64,000 nt of DNA from Sphingomonas sp. SORGH_AS_0950 (GTDB taxonomy: Bacteria > Pseudomonadota > Alphaproteobacteria > Sphingomonadales > Sphingomonadaceae): NCBI RefSeq assembly GCF_030818415.1, contig NZ_JAUTAE010000001.1, positions 1,242,501 through 1,306,500 of the forward strand, given 5' to 3'. The notes below the pieces were generated by a model. It saw only the letters and a list, made by a program, of their open reading frames with translations, searched no databases and had not been told where the DNA came from. Position 1 is the first letter of the stretch, and each line of letters starts with the position of its first letter. Positions 7,002 through 16,841 of the stretch are shown piece after piece. The position numbers and the translations under genes were made by a program.

Positions 7002-9767
7002 ATGACGGTTCGCCCTGTGGCGCCGGCCGATGCCGCGCGCTCGTTCCTGAAGCTCGGCGTCAGCACTTTGGCCATGGTCATCGCCGCACCGGTGTTCGCG
7101 CAGATCGCGACCACGCCCGCCGATCCGGCCGCCAGCACCACCGCCGCGACCCCCAATGACGGAGCCGCCGCCGATCCGCAGACGCAGGATGGTGTGGGTT
7201 CGGGCGATATCGTCGTCACCGGCTTCCGCGCCGCGCTGGAAAATGCCGTCGCCGAGAAGAAGAACCGCGACCTCGTCGTCGAGTCCGTCTCGGCGGAGGA
7301 TATCGGCAAGCTGCCCGACGCCTCGATCGCGGAATCCATCGCCCGCCTGCCCGGCGTCACGTCGCAGCGGGTCAACGGCCGCTCCAACGCCATCTCGATC
7401 CGCGGCTTCGCGCCCGATTTCTCGACCACCCTGCTCAACGGCCGCGAGCAGACCTCGACCGGTGACAACCGCGCGGTCGAATATGACCAGTACCCCGCCG
7501 AGGTCGTCAACCAGGTGCTGATCTACAAGACCGCCAATGCCGGGCTGATCGGCCAGGGCCTGTCGGGCACGGTCGACCTGAAGACCATCCGCCCGCTCGA
7601 CTATGGCAAGCGCGTCTTTTCGGTCGGCGCGCGCGGCACCTATGCCGATATCGGCAAGCTGAATGCCGGATCGAAGGACTTCGGCTATCGCGCCTCGGCC
7701 ACCTATGTCGACCAGTTCGCCGACGACACGATCGGCGTGGCGCTGTCCGCCAGCTATCTGAACGAGCCGTACCAGATTCAGGAAGGCAATGCCTGGGGCT
7801 ATGCGCCGGTCACGGTGAACGGCGCTTCGGCCAATGTCATCGGCGGCTCCAAATCCTATGTCACCTCGACCATGCTCAAGCGACTGGGCCTTTCGGGCAC
7901 GCTTCAGTGGAAAATGAGCGACACCTTCACCAGCACGCTCGACGGTTTCTATTCCGACTTCAACGACGATCAGATCAAGCGCGGTATCGAACTGCCGCTG
8001 GCCTGGGGCAGCGGTACGACGCTGACCAATCCGACCGTCAGCAACGGCCTCGTCACCTCGGGCACGTTCAACAATGTCGAAGGCGTCGTCCGCAACGACT
8101 CGTTCCAGCGCAAGGCCAAGCTCTACTCGTTCGGCTATAACGGCAAGTATAAGGGCGATGACGGCTGGAGCGCGTTCATCGACCTCAGCTATTCGCGCAC
8201 CGATCGCGACGAGGTGACGCTGGAAACCTATAGCGGCACCGGATACGGCCAGGGCAACGGCGCGACCGATACGATCGGCTTCACCACGGGACGCACCGGC
8301 ACGGTCTTCAAGCCGACGCTGAACTATTCCGACCCCAATCTGATCCAGCTGACCGATCCGCTGGGCTGGGGCGGCACGACGCGGCAGGCGGGCTATTTCA
8401 ACGACCGCAAGATCACCGACCAGATCAAGCAATACCGCGTCGAGATCGAGCGTGAGGTCGAGACACCGATCGTCCATGCGATCCGCTTCGGCCTGAACTA
8501 TACCGACCACAGCAAATCGCTGGCACCCAACGAATCCTTCGTCACGTTGCCGAACGGGGCGACCATCGCGCCGCTGCCCCAGCAATATCGCCAGACGCCG
8601 ACCGACCTGACCTATCTGGGGCTGGGGCCGATGCTCAGCTATGATCCGCGTGCGCTGCTGGCGGGCGGGGTCTATACGCTGACCCCCAATACCAGCCCGG
8701 ACGTGCCCGCCAAGGCGTACACCACGACCGAGCATCTGATGACGGCCTATCTCCAGACCGACCTGCGCGCGCAGCTCGGCGCGGCGGAGCTGACCGGCAA
8801 TATCGGCGTGCAGGCGGTCGGCACCGAGCAGAAGTCGCGCGGGCTGATCTATAACGGATCGGGCTATACAAGCATCGTCCAGGGCGACGATTACTGGGAC
8901 ATCCTGCCCAGCGCCAACCTGTCGCTGCGCCTGCCCAGCGACTGGGTGTTCCGCGTCGCCGCCGCGCGCCAGATGATGCGGCCGCGCTTCGACGACATGC
9001 GCGTCGCCCTGTCCTATGGCTTCGACGCGGCGCAGGGGATCATCTCCGGCAATGGCGGCAATCCCTATCTCCGCCCGATCCGCGCCAATTCGTTCGACGT
9101 GACGGTGGAGAAGTATTTCGGCACGCGCGGCTATCTGGCGGCGCAGGGCTTCTACAAGGATCTCAAAAGCTTCGTTTACAATCTTGAGCAGCCCTATGAT
9201 TATGCGGGCCTGCCCCTGCCCGCCGCCGTGCCGGTCGGCACGCCGACGCTGGGGCGCATCACCCGGCCGATCAACGGCTCGGGCGGGACCATCTATGGCG
9301 TCGAGCTGGCGGGCACGCTGCCGCTCGGCCAGGTGGTCAGTTTCCTCGACGGTTTCGGCCTGACGGGTGGCGGGTCGTACACCAAGACCGAGATCGTCCC
9401 GACGCCCGGCGGCGAGCCCGAGGATATTCCCGGCTATTCGCGCTGGGTGGCGAACGGCACCGCCTTCTTCGAGAAATGGGGCCTGAACATCCGCGGGTCG
9501 GTGCGCTACCGCTCGACCTTTGTGGGTGAGCTGTCGGGCTTCGGCGCCAACCGCGTCCGCCGCCGCGCCATCGACGAGACGATCGTCGACGGGCAGATCG
9601 GCTATGACTTCCAGGAGGGCACGTTCAAGGGCCTGTCACTGTTCCTGCAGGGCCAAAACCTGACCGACACGCCGTTCGTCACCACCAATGGCGGACAGCG
9701 CGATCAGGTGATCGACTATCAAAGCTATGGCCGCCGGTTCCTCGCCGGGTTTACCTATCGCTTCTGA
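7002..9767 (+). CDS. TonB-dependent outer-membrane receptor, probably maltodextrin
   Basis: The 921-residue protein has a signal peptide (cleavage after APVFAQ), a TonB box (DIVVTG, near residue 70), a plug domain (VSAEDIGKLPDASIAESIARLPGV, then ISIRGFAPDFSTTLLNGRE) and a 22-strand-type barrel ending in the outer-membrane signature GFTYRF. It belongs to the long TBDR branch common in Caulobacter, Xanthomonas and sphingomonads that takes up oligosaccharides. It is divergent from lacI-MFS and is followed by amylase and glucosidase genes, so maltodextrin import is the natural reading. The ATG at 7002 has a strong GGAGGGG site. A strong hairpin follows the stop codon. Confidence 0.93.
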   Translation: MTVRPVAPADAARSFLKLGVSTLAMVIAAPVFAQIATTPADPAASTTAATPNDGAAADPQTQDGVGSGDIVVTGFRAALENAVAEKKNRDLVVESVSAEDIGKLPDASIAESIARLPGVTSQRVNGRSNAISIRGFAPDFSTTLLNGREQTSTGDNRAVEYDQYPAEVVNQVLIYKTANAGLIGQGLSGTVDLKTIRPLDYGKRVFSVGARGTYADIGKLNAGSKDFGYRASATYVDQFADDTIGVALSASYLNEPYQIQEGNAWGYAPVTVNGASANVIGGSKSYVTSTMLKRLGLSGTLQWKMSDTFTSTLDGFYSDFNDDQIKRGIELPLAWGSGTTLTNPTVSNGLVTSGTFNNVEGVVRNDSFQRKAKLYSFGYNGKYKGDDGWSAFIDLSYSRTDRDEVTLETYSGTGYGQGNGATDTIGFTTGRTGTVFKPTLNYSDPNLIQLTDPLGWGGTTRQAGYFNDRKITDQIKQYRVEIEREVETPIVHAIRFGLNYTDHSKSLAPNESFVTLPNGATIAPLPQQYRQTPTDLTYLGLGPMLSYDPRALLAGGVYTLTPNTSPDVPAKAYTTTEHLMTAYLQTDLRAQLGAAELTGNIGVQAVGTEQKSRGLIYNGSGYTSIVQGDDYWDILPSANLSLRLPSDWVFRVAAARQMMRPRFDDMRVALSYGFDAAQGIISGNGGNPYLRPIRANSFDVTVEKYFGTRGYLAAQGFYKDLKSFVYNLEQPYDYAGLPLPAAVPVGTPTLGRITRPINGSGGTIYGVELAGTLPLGQVVSFLDGFGLTGGGSYTKTEIVPTPGGEPEDIPGYSRWVANGTAFFEKWGLNIRGSVRYRSTFVGELSGFGANRVRRRAIDETIVDGQIGYDFQEGTFKGLSLFLQGQNLTDTPFVTTNGGQRDQVIDYQSYGRRFLAGFTYRF

Positions 9768-9776
9768 TGCCCCTCG

Positions 9777-9805
9777 CCCCGCGCCGGTCTTCGGCTGGCG
9801 CGGGG
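9777..9805 (+). promoter_or_regulatory. Strong intercistronic hairpin after the TBDR gene
   Basis: CCCCGCGCC (9777-9785) pairs perfectly with GGCGCGGGG (9797-9805) around a short TCTTCGG-containing loop. It begins nine bases after the TBDR stop and ends just before the next gene. There is no T-run. A hairpin here would be expected to protect the receptor mRNA from 3' decay or to cut read-through, giving more receptor than downstream enzymes. That effect is inference. Confidence 0.55.
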
Positions 9806-9809
9806 TATC

Positions 9810-11363
9810 GTGAGACGCCGCATGGACGCCGCCCCCTCGACAGCCCCCATCGCGCCCGCCCCCGTCACGCAGCGGGTCGTGATCGTCGGCGGCGGCACCG
9901 CCGGATGGATGGCGGCGGCGGCGCTGGCGCGGTTCCTGCCCGCCTCCACTCGCATCACCCTGATCGAGTCCGAGGCGATCGGCACCGTCGGGGTCGGCGA
10001 GGCGACCATTCCCGGCATCCGCCTGTTCAACCAGATGCTGGGCCTGGACGAAGCCCAATTCCTTCGCGCCACCCAAGGCAGCTTCAAGCTGGGCATCCGG
10101 TTCGAGGGCTGGTCAGGTGCGGACAGCGGCTATATCCATGCGTTCGGCAGCATCGGGCGCGCGCTGGGGCTGGTGCCCTTTCACCATTACTGGCTGCGTG
10201 GCGGCGGCGGGGCCAATCCGGCCTCGCTCTGGGGGCATATGGCCAGTGCCCAGGCCGCAATGGCGGGCCGCTTCGCCCCCGATCCCGGCCGCCCCGACCT
10301 GCCGAGCGGCCTGGCCTGGGCCTATCATTTCGACGCCAGCCTCTATGCCGCGCTGCTCCGCCGTCATGCGGAGGCGACAGGGGTGGTGCGGATCGAAGGC
10401 AGGATCGGCTCGGTCGCACGCGATACCGGCGGGCGGATCAATCATGTCGTGCTGGAGGGCGGCCGGCGCGAGGCGGGCGACCTGTTCATCGACTGCACCG
10501 GCTTTCGCGCGCTGCTGATCGGCGAGACGCTGGCCGAGCCCTTTGATGACTGGTCCGAACTGCTCCCCTGCAACCGCGCGCTGGCGGTGGCGGGCGAGCG
10601 GACCAGCCCCCTGCCCCCTTATACCCGCGCCATCGCGCATGGCGCGGGGTGGCGCTGGCGCATTCCGCTTCAGCATCGGACCGGCAACGGGCTGGTCTAT
10701 GACAGCCGCCATCTCTCGGACGGCGAGGCGGCCGACCGGCTGCTCTCGGCGCTCCGTGGCGAGGCGGTGGGGGAGCCGCGCCTGCTCGGCTTCACCGCCG
10801 GACGGCGGCGGCGCGCCTGGGTGGGCAATTGCGTCGCGCTCGGCTTGGCGGCGGGGTTTCTGGAGCCGCTGGAATCAACCAGCATCCACCTGATCCAATC
10901 GGGCATCGCCCGGCTGCTGGAGTTCTGGCCGGGGCCGATGCTCCAACCGGTCGAGATCGACGCCTATAATCGCCTGACCGAAGTCGAATGGCGGGGCATC
11001 CGCGACTTCCTGATTCTCCATTACCACGCCAATGCCCGGCCCGAGCCCTTCTGGGCCGAGCGGCGCGCGGTGCCCTTGCCCGACGGCCTTGCCGCCCGCA
11101 TCGCCCTGTTCCGCGCCAGCGGCCGCGTGCTGCGCGACGGCGAGGAGCTGTTTGCCGAACCCGCCTGGATCCAGGTCCTGATCGGTCAGGGCATCCTGCC
11201 CTCCGGCCATCATGCGCTGGCGGATGCGCTGTCGGCGGACGAGTTGGACGATCTCCTCACCCTCACCCGGCGTCATGCCGCGCAGGTGGCCGCCCGGCTG
11301 CCGACGCACGACGCCTTCCTCGCCGCGCATTGCGCCGCGCCCGTTCCAAAGGTCTGCCCATGA
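9810..11363 (+). CDS. Flavin-dependent tryptophan-halogenase-family protein
   Basis: The 517-residue protein has an N-terminal FAD-binding motif (VGGGTAGWMAAAALAR), the halogenase active-site lysine in GSFKLGIRFEGW (K93, aligning with K79 of PrnA), the family signature GWRWRIP near residue 280, and the active-site glutamate in EPLESTSIH (E355, aligning with E346 of PrnA). The catalytic residues for making an enzyme-bound chloramine and positioning substrate are therefore present. The start is GTG at 9810 or ATG at 9822. Its TGA overlaps the alpha-amylase ATG (ATGA), so it is translationally coupled to sugar-degrading genes. Such proteins recur next to TBDR sugar loci in Caulobacter, Xanthomonas and sphingomonads; their real role there is unknown. 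No dedicated flavin reductase is seen nearby. Confidence 0.88.
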   Translation: MRRRMDAAPSTAPIAPAPVTQRVVIVGGGTAGWMAAAALARFLPASTRITLIESEAIGTVGVGEATIPGIRLFNQMLGLDEAQFLRATQGSFKLGIRFEGWSGADSGYIHAFGSIGRALGLVPFHHYWLRGGGGANPASLWGHMASAQAAMAGRFAPDPGRPDLPSGLAWAYHFDASLYAALLRRHAEATGVVRIEGRIGSVARDTGGRINHVVLEGGRREAGDLFIDCTGFRALLIGETLAEPFDDWSELLPCNRALAVAGERTSPLPPYTRAIAHGAGWRWRIPLQHRTGNGLVYDSRHLSDGEAADRLLSALRGEAVGEPRLLGFTAGRRRRAWVGNCVALGLAAGFLEPLESTSIHLIQSGIARLLEFWPGPMLQPVEIDAYNRLTEVEWRGIRDFLILHYHANARPEPFWAERRAVPLPDGLAARIALFRASGRVLRDGEELFAEPAWIQVLIGQGILPSGHHALADALSADELDDLLTLTRRHAAQVAARLPTHDAFLAAHCAAPVPKVCP

Positions 11364-13153
11364 AGACGCTGCTGCTCGCCTTGCTCGCCACCGCCACGCC
11401 CTTGGCCGCGCAGGATTATCGCCAGCGCCTGCCCCAGGACGAGGTGATCTATTTCGTCCTGCCCGACCGGTTCGACAATGGCGACACCGCCAATGATCGC
11501 GGTGGGCTGAAGGGCGGGCCACTGACCACCGGCTTCGATCCGACGCACAAGGGATTCTATCATGGCGGCGACCTGAAGGGGCTGACCCGGCGGCTCGACT
11601 ATATCCAGGGGCTGGGCGCGACCGCGATCTGGCTGGGGCCGATCTTCAAGAACAAAGCCGTGCAAGGGGCCAGGGGCCAGGAGAGCGCGGGCTATCACGG
11701 TTACTGGATCACCGACTTCACGACCGTCGACCCGCATCTGGGCAGCGAGGCGGACCTGCGCGCCTTCATCGCCGCCGCGCATGGCCGGGGGATGAAGGTC
11801 TATATGGACATCATCGTCAACCACACCGCCGACGTGATCCAGTATCGCGAATGCGCCGAGGGCACGCCCTGCCCCTATCGCGACCGCGCGACCTGGCCCT
11901 ATCAGCGGCGGGGCGGGGTGGACGGTCAGCCGATCAATCTGGGCTTTCTGGGCGACGACGTGCAGACCGCGGCGAACTTCGCGCATCTGACTGATCCCGC
12001 TTACGCCTATACGCCCTATGTCCCGGCAGGCGAGCAGAATGCCAAGACCCCCGCCTGGCTGAACGATCCCGTCTATTACCATAATCGCGGCAATACGAGC
12101 TTCGAGGATGAAAGCTCGACCACCGGTGACTTTTCGGGACTGGACGATCTCTACACCGAAAATCCGCGCGTCATTGCGGGCATGATCGACATTTACGGCA
12201 GCTGGATCGACCGGTTCGGCATCGACGGCTTTCGCATCGACACCGCCAAGCATGTGAACCCGGAGTTCTGGCGCAGTTTCGTCCCCGCCATGCTGGACCG
12301 CGCCAAGGCCAAGGGCATCCCGAACTTCCATATCTTCGGCGAGGTCACGGCGGGGATGGAGCCGGGCACGCTCGCGCGCTGGACCAAGATCGCCGACTAT
12401 CCGGCGGTCCTCGACTTCGCCTTCATGAATGCGGTCATCCAGACGGTCGCGGAGAACAAGCCGACCCGCACGCTCGCCAGCCTGTTCGAGGGCGATGTCC
12501 TCTATGCCAAGGGCGAGGCGACGGCGGACATATTGCCGACCTTTCTCGGCAATCACGATCATGGCCGCTTCGCGCGCGACGTCCGGCAGGCGAACCCCGA
12601 CGCCTCGGACGAGGAAATTCTGAAGCGCGTCGAACTGGGCCATGCCATGCTGCTGACCCTGCGCGGCGTGCCGACCATCTATTCGGGCGACGAACAGGGT
12701 TTTGCGGGCGATGGCAACGACCAGGATGCGCGCGAGGACATGTTCGCCAGCAAGGTTGCCAGCTACAACGACAACCGGCTGGTCGGCACGATGAAGACGA
12801 CCGCGACCGACAGCTTCGTCCCCTCCCACCCGCTCTATCGGGAGATCGCGACGCTCGCCCGACTGCGCGTCGCCAACCCCGCCCTCACGCGCGGGCGGCA
12901 GGTGATCCGCGCGCGCGGCGATGCGCCGGGGCTGTTCGCCGTCTCGCGCTTCGATCCCGATACGGGGCGCGAATTTGTGATCGCCTTCAACACCTCAGCC
13001 AAGCCCATCGCGCAGGCCGTACAGGTCGAAACGGCATCGCAACGTTTCACTGCCATGGCTGGCCCCTGCGCCCCCAAGGCCGCCGCGCCCGGCAGCCTGA
13101 TGTTCGACTTGCCCGCCTTCGGCTATGCCGTCTGCGCGGCGGAGACCCGTTGA
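11360..13153 (+). CDS. Exported alpha-amylase (GH13)
   Basis: The 597-residue protein has a signal peptide (MKTLLLALLATATPLAAQ) and a GH13 barrel. Conserved regions are DIIVNHTAD, the nucleophile D294 in GFRIDTAKH, the acid/base E328 in IFGEVTAG and D400 in GNHDHGR. It should hydrolyse alpha-1,4-glucan outside the cytoplasm, probably in the periplasm or on the surface, making maltodextrins. The ATG at 11360 overlaps the halogenase stop (ATGA) and its own TGA overlaps the next ATG (TGATG), so three genes are coupled. The GH13 subfamily and the exact product size cannot be set by eye. Confidence 0.93.
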   Translation: MKTLLLALLATATPLAAQDYRQRLPQDEVIYFVLPDRFDNGDTANDRGGLKGGPLTTGFDPTHKGFYHGGDLKGLTRRLDYIQGLGATAIWLGPIFKNKAVQGARGQESAGYHGYWITDFTTVDPHLGSEADLRAFIAAAHGRGMKVYMDIIVNHTADVIQYRECAEGTPCPYRDRATWPYQRRGGVDGQPINLGFLGDDVQTAANFAHLTDPAYAYTPYVPAGEQNAKTPAWLNDPVYYHNRGNTSFEDESSTTGDFSGLDDLYTENPRVIAGMIDIYGSWIDRFGIDGFRIDTAKHVNPEFWRSFVPAMLDRAKAKGIPNFHIFGEVTAGMEPGTLARWTKIADYPAVLDFAFMNAVIQTVAENKPTRTLASLFEGDVLYAKGEATADILPTFLGNHDHGRFARDVRQANPDASDEEILKRVELGHAMLLTLRGVPTIYSGDEQGFAGDGNDQDAREDMFASKVASYNDNRLVGTMKTTATDSFVPSHPLYREIATLARLRVANPALTRGRQVIRARGDAPGLFAVSRFDPDTGREFVIAFNTSAKPIAQAVQVETASQRFTAMAGPCAPKAAAPGSLMFDLPAFGYAVCAAETR

Positions 13154-14766
13154 TGACCGAGACTGCCCGCATCGCTCCGCGTCCCTGGTGGAAGGGCGCG
13201 GTGATCTATCAGATTTACCCCCGTAGCTTTGCCGACAGCAATGGCGACGGCATCGGCGACCTGCCCGGCATCACCGCCCGGCTGGACCATGTCGCCAGCC
13301 TGGGCGTCGATGCGATCTGGCTGTCGCCCTTCTTCACCTCGCCGATGAAGGATTTCGGCTATGACGTCGCCGATTATCGCGACGTCGATCCGATCTTCGG
13401 GACGCTCAAGGATTTCGACGCGCTGGTCGCCCGTGCGCACGAACTGGGGCTGAAGGTCGTCATCGACCAGGTGTACAGCCACACCTCCGACGAGCACCCC
13501 TGGTTCACCGAAAGCCGGTCCAGCCGCACCAATCCCCGCGCCAATTGGTATGTCTGGGCCGATCCCAAGCCAGACGGCTCGCCGCCGTCCAACTGGCAGT
13601 CGGTGTTCGGCGGCCCCGCCTGGACCTGGGACGCGCGGCGCGGGCAATATTATCTGCACAATTTCCTGAAGGAACAGCCGCAGCTGCACGTCCACCATCC
13701 GGACGTGCAGGCCGAATTGCTGGCGACTGCGCGCTTCTGGCTCGACCGGGGCGTGGACGGCTTCCGCCTCGATGCGATCAACTTCATGATGCACGAGCCG
13801 ACCCTGCGCGATAACCCGCCCGCGCCCGACACGGGCAAGACGCGGACCCGGCCGTTCGACTTCCAGCTGAAGCTCTACAACCAGAGCCATGCCGATATCG
13901 TGCCCTTCCTCGAGCGGATCCGCACCACGCTGGACGGCTATGGCGACCGCTTCACTGTGGCCGAGGTCGGCGGCGACGAGGCCGATCGCGAGATGAAGCT
14001 GTTCACCGCCGGGGATCATAGGCTGAACACCGCCTATGGCTTCGACTTCCTCTATGCCGACCGGCTGACCCCACGCATCGTCGCCGAGGCGGTCGCGAAA
14101 TGGCCAGCCGAGCCGGGGGTGGGCTGGCCGAGCTGGGCGTTCGAGAACCATGACGCGCCCCGCGCCGTGTCGCGCTGGACCACGCCGGAGCATCGCGACG
14201 CGTTCGCGCGGATGAAGATGCTGCTGCTCCTGTCCTTGCGCGGCAATGCCTTTGTCTATCAGGGCGAGGAACTGGGGCTGACCCAGGTCGATGTGCCCTT
14301 CGAGCGGTTGGTCGACCCGGAAGCCATCGCCAACTGGCCGCTGACCCTGTCGCGCGACGGGGTGCGCACGCCGATGCCGTGGAGCAGCAATGCGGCCAAT
14401 GGCGGCTTCTCGGAGGTCGAGCCCTGGCTGCCGGTCGGGCCGGATCACGCCGCGCTGGCGGTCAACCGACAGGATGGCGACCCGGACTCGCTGCTGAACC
14501 TCACCCGCCGCCTCGTTCGCTTGCGCGCCGATACGCCTGCGCTGGCGGTCGGCGACCTGACGCTGTTGCACGCCGACGACCAGCTGCTCGCCTTCGAGCG
14601 GCGGGAAGGCGACCAGCACCTGCTCTGCCTGTTCAATACGGGCGACACGCCCGTCCAGCTGCCCGCCACCCTGCCACGGGGCGGGCGGGTGCTGGTCCAG
14701 ATCAATAACGCCACCGACGAACGCCTGGGCGCGTTCGGGGCGGCGATCCGGGAGATGACTGCATGA
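13153..14766 (+). CDS. Cytoplasmic alpha-glucosidase (GH13, oligo-glucosidase type)
   Basis: The 537-residue enzyme has no signal peptide. It starts with the typical WWKGAVIYQIYPRSFADSNG segment and carries the nucleophile D207 (GFRLDAINF), acid/base E271 (VAEVGGDE) and D334 (ENHDAPR). This fits the alphaproteobacterial GH13 alpha-glucosidases that cleave glucose from maltose and short alpha-linked oligosaccharides. It probably acts in the cytoplasm on sugars brought in by the MFS carrier. The start ATG at 13153 sits in a TGATG overlap with the amylase stop. The C-terminal beta domain (from about residue 450) is complete. Confidence 0.93.
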   Translation: MTETARIAPRPWWKGAVIYQIYPRSFADSNGDGIGDLPGITARLDHVASLGVDAIWLSPFFTSPMKDFGYDVADYRDVDPIFGTLKDFDALVARAHELGLKVVIDQVYSHTSDEHPWFTESRSSRTNPRANWYVWADPKPDGSPPSNWQSVFGGPAWTWDARRGQYYLHNFLKEQPQLHVHHPDVQAELLATARFWLDRGVDGFRLDAINFMMHEPTLRDNPPAPDTGKTRTRPFDFQLKLYNQSHADIVPFLERIRTTLDGYGDRFTVAEVGGDEADREMKLFTAGDHRLNTAYGFDFLYADRLTPRIVAEAVAKWPAEPGVGWPSWAFENHDAPRAVSRWTTPEHRDAFARMKMLLLLSLRGNAFVYQGEELGLTQVDVPFERLVDPEAIANWPLTLSRDGVRTPMPWSSNAANGGFSEVEPWLPVGPDHAALAVNRQDGDPDSLLNLTRRLVRLRADTPALAVGDLTLLHADDQLLAFERREGDQHLLCLFNTGDTPVQLPATLPRGGRVLVQINNATDERLGAFGAAIREMTA

Positions 14767-16841
14767 AGACGACCATTGCCCTGGGCTTCGGCCTGATTGC
14801 CGGGGCGGCGCAGGCCCAGAACGGGCCCGCCGATCCGGCGGTCAACGAGACATTCAAATTCGCCAAGCCCGCCGGACAGCCCGACGCGATCGAAACCTCG
14901 CCGAACGGGCAGATCACCGTGCAGGTGTCGACCGACAATGACGGGCGTGCGGTCTATATGATCGCCAGGGGCGGCAAGGCGATCGTCGCCCCCTCGCGGC
15001 TGGGGATGATGTTCACCGACGCGCCCAAGATCGAGCGGGGGCTGAAGATCGAGGCGGTGTCGCACGCCAAGTCCGACACCAGCTGGACCCAGCCCTGGGG
15101 CGAATGGCGCACCATCCGCGACAATCACCGCGAGATGCGCGTCCGCCTGATGGAATCGAGCGCGCTCCATCGCCGCTATGACGTGGTGTTCCGGGTGCAG
15201 GACGACGGTGTCGGCTTCCGCTACGAATTTCCCGAGCAGCAGGCTTTGCCCAAGGCGAACATCGCCGAGGAACTGACCGAGTTCAACATCGCGCAGGGCG
15301 GCACCGCCTGGTGGAAGCCCGCCTTCCTGTGGAACCGCGAGGAATATCTCTACAACCGCACGCCCATCACGGCGGTCGGCACGGCGGCGACGCCGATCAC
15401 CATGAAGCTGGACGACGGTACGCACATCGCCATCCATGAGGCGGCGCTTGTCGACTATGCCAGCATGGCGGTGATGAAGACCGAGGGGAATGGGTTCAAG
15501 GCGGTCCTCACCCCCGGCTCGGGCGCGCCCAAGGTGGTGAAGACGGGGGCGTGGACGACGCCGTGGCGCACCTTCCTGATCGCACCCGATGCAGGCGGCC
15601 TCTATATGAGCCACCTGATGCTCAACCTGAACGAGCCCAACAGGCTGGGCGACGTATCCTGGGTGAAGCCGGGCAAGTTCGTCGGCGTCTGGTGGAAGAT
15701 GATCAAGGGCGAATGGAGCTGGGCGCGCGGACCGCGCCACGGCGCGACGACCGCCAATGTGAAGACCTATATCGACTTCGCATCGAAATACGGCATCCCC
15801 GGCGTGCTGGTCGAGGGATGGAATATCGGCTGGGATGGCGACTGGGCGGGCAATGGCTCGGCGATGCAGTTCGCGACCCCGGCGGAGGATTTCGATGCGG
15901 ACGCGCTGGCGAAATATGCGAAGTCCAGGGGCGTCTCGCTGATCGGCCACCACGAGACGGGCGGCGCGGTCAGCCATTATGAAAGCCAGTTCGACCCGGC
16001 CTTCAAATTCGCCGCCGATCATGGCGAGCATGTCGTCAAGACCGGCTATGTCGCCGATGCCGGGCAGATCGAGCGGGTGAACCCGGACGGCTCGGTCAGC
16101 CGGGAATGGCATGAGGGCCAGTGGATGGTGAACCACCATCTCCGCGTTCTTCAGGCCGCCGCCAAGTACAAGGTGTCGATCGACAGCCATGAGCCGGTCA
16201 AGGACACCGGCCTGCGCCGCACCTATCCCAACTGGCTGGCGCGCGAGGGCTCGCGGGGTATGGAATATAACGCCTGGCCGGGCAAGAACCCGCCCGAGCA
16301 TGAGGCGAATCTGGCCTTCACCCGGATGCTCGAAGGGCCGATGGACTTCACGCCCGGCGTGCTGAGCCTGACGGGCAGCGACAATAGCCCGATCCAGTCG
16401 ACCATCGCCAAGCAGCTGGCGCTGTATGTGGTGCTCTACTCGCCGGTGCAGATGGCGGCCGACACGCCGGAGAATTACGCGAAATATCTGGAAGCCTTCC
16501 GCTTCATCGCGGATGTGCCGGTGGATTGGGAGGATAGCCGCGTGCTGAACGGCGAGGTCGGCGATTACGTCACCTTCGCGCGTCGGGATCGTAAGAGCCG
16601 CGACTGGTATGTCGGCTCGATCACCGACGAGAATGCGCGGGAACTGACCGTGACGCTCGACTTCCTCGATCCGGGCAAGTCCTATGAGGCACAGGTCTAT
16701 AAGGACGGCCCCGGCGCGACCTATGCGACCGAGGCGCGGCACGCGATCGCGTTCGAAACCCGGCGGGTGAAGAAGGGCGACACGCTGACGCTGTCGCTGG
16801 CGCCGGGTGGTGGTCAGGCAATCCGGTTGAAGGCGCTTTGA
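14763..16841 (+). CDS. GH97 alpha-glucosidase (SusB-like), exported
   Basis: The 692-residue protein has a short signal peptide (MKTTIALGFGLIAGAAQA) and the architecture of GH97: an N-terminal beta-sandwich (to about residue 290), a barrel with GIPGVLVEGWNIGWDGDW, and a C-terminal beta domain. Glutamates in GHHETGG, DSHEP and REGSRGMEYNAW are in the order expected for the calcium-bound catalytic set of inverting SusB-type enzymes; this residue assignment is tentative. It should release glucose from the ends of maltodextrins in the periplasm. The ATG overlaps the preceding stop (ATGA), and it is the last gene of the alpha-glucan operon. A long palindromic repeat follows. Confidence 0.92.
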   Translation: MKTTIALGFGLIAGAAQAQNGPADPAVNETFKFAKPAGQPDAIETSPNGQITVQVSTDNDGRAVYMIARGGKAIVAPSRLGMMFTDAPKIERGLKIEAVSHAKSDTSWTQPWGEWRTIRDNHREMRVRLMESSALHRRYDVVFRVQDDGVGFRYEFPEQQALPKANIAEELTEFNIAQGGTAWWKPAFLWNREEYLYNRTPITAVGTAATPITMKLDDGTHIAIHEAALVDYASMAVMKTEGNGFKAVLTPGSGAPKVVKTGAWTTPWRTFLIAPDAGGLYMSHLMLNLNEPNRLGDVSWVKPGKFVGVWWKMIKGEWSWARGPRHGATTANVKTYIDFASKYGIPGVLVEGWNIGWDGDWAGNGSAMQFATPAEDFDADALAKYAKSRGVSLIGHHETGGAVSHYESQFDPAFKFAADHGEHVVKTGYVADAGQIERVNPDGSVSREWHEGQWMVNHHLRVLQAAAKYKVSIDSHEPVKDTGLRRTYPNWLAREGSRGMEYNAWPGKNPPEHEANLAFTRMLEGPMDFTPGVLSLTGSDNSPIQSTIAKQLALYVVLYSPVQMAADTPENYAKYLEAFRFIADVPVDWEDSRVLNGEVGDYVTFARRDRKSRDWYVGSITDENARELTVTLDFLDPGKSYEAQVYKDGPGATYATEARHAIAFETRRVKKGDTLTLSLAPGGGQAIRLKAL

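Noticed and set aside
9810..11363. Reading the halogenase as part of a secondary-metabolite cluster
   Set aside because: No synthase, carrier or resistance gene is nearby; overlaps join it to glucan enzymes.
7002..16841. A Bacteroides-type SusCD polysaccharide locus
   Set aside because: There is no SusD-like lipoprotein; the receptor is of the proteobacterial TBDR type, with only the GH97 enzyme being SusB-like.
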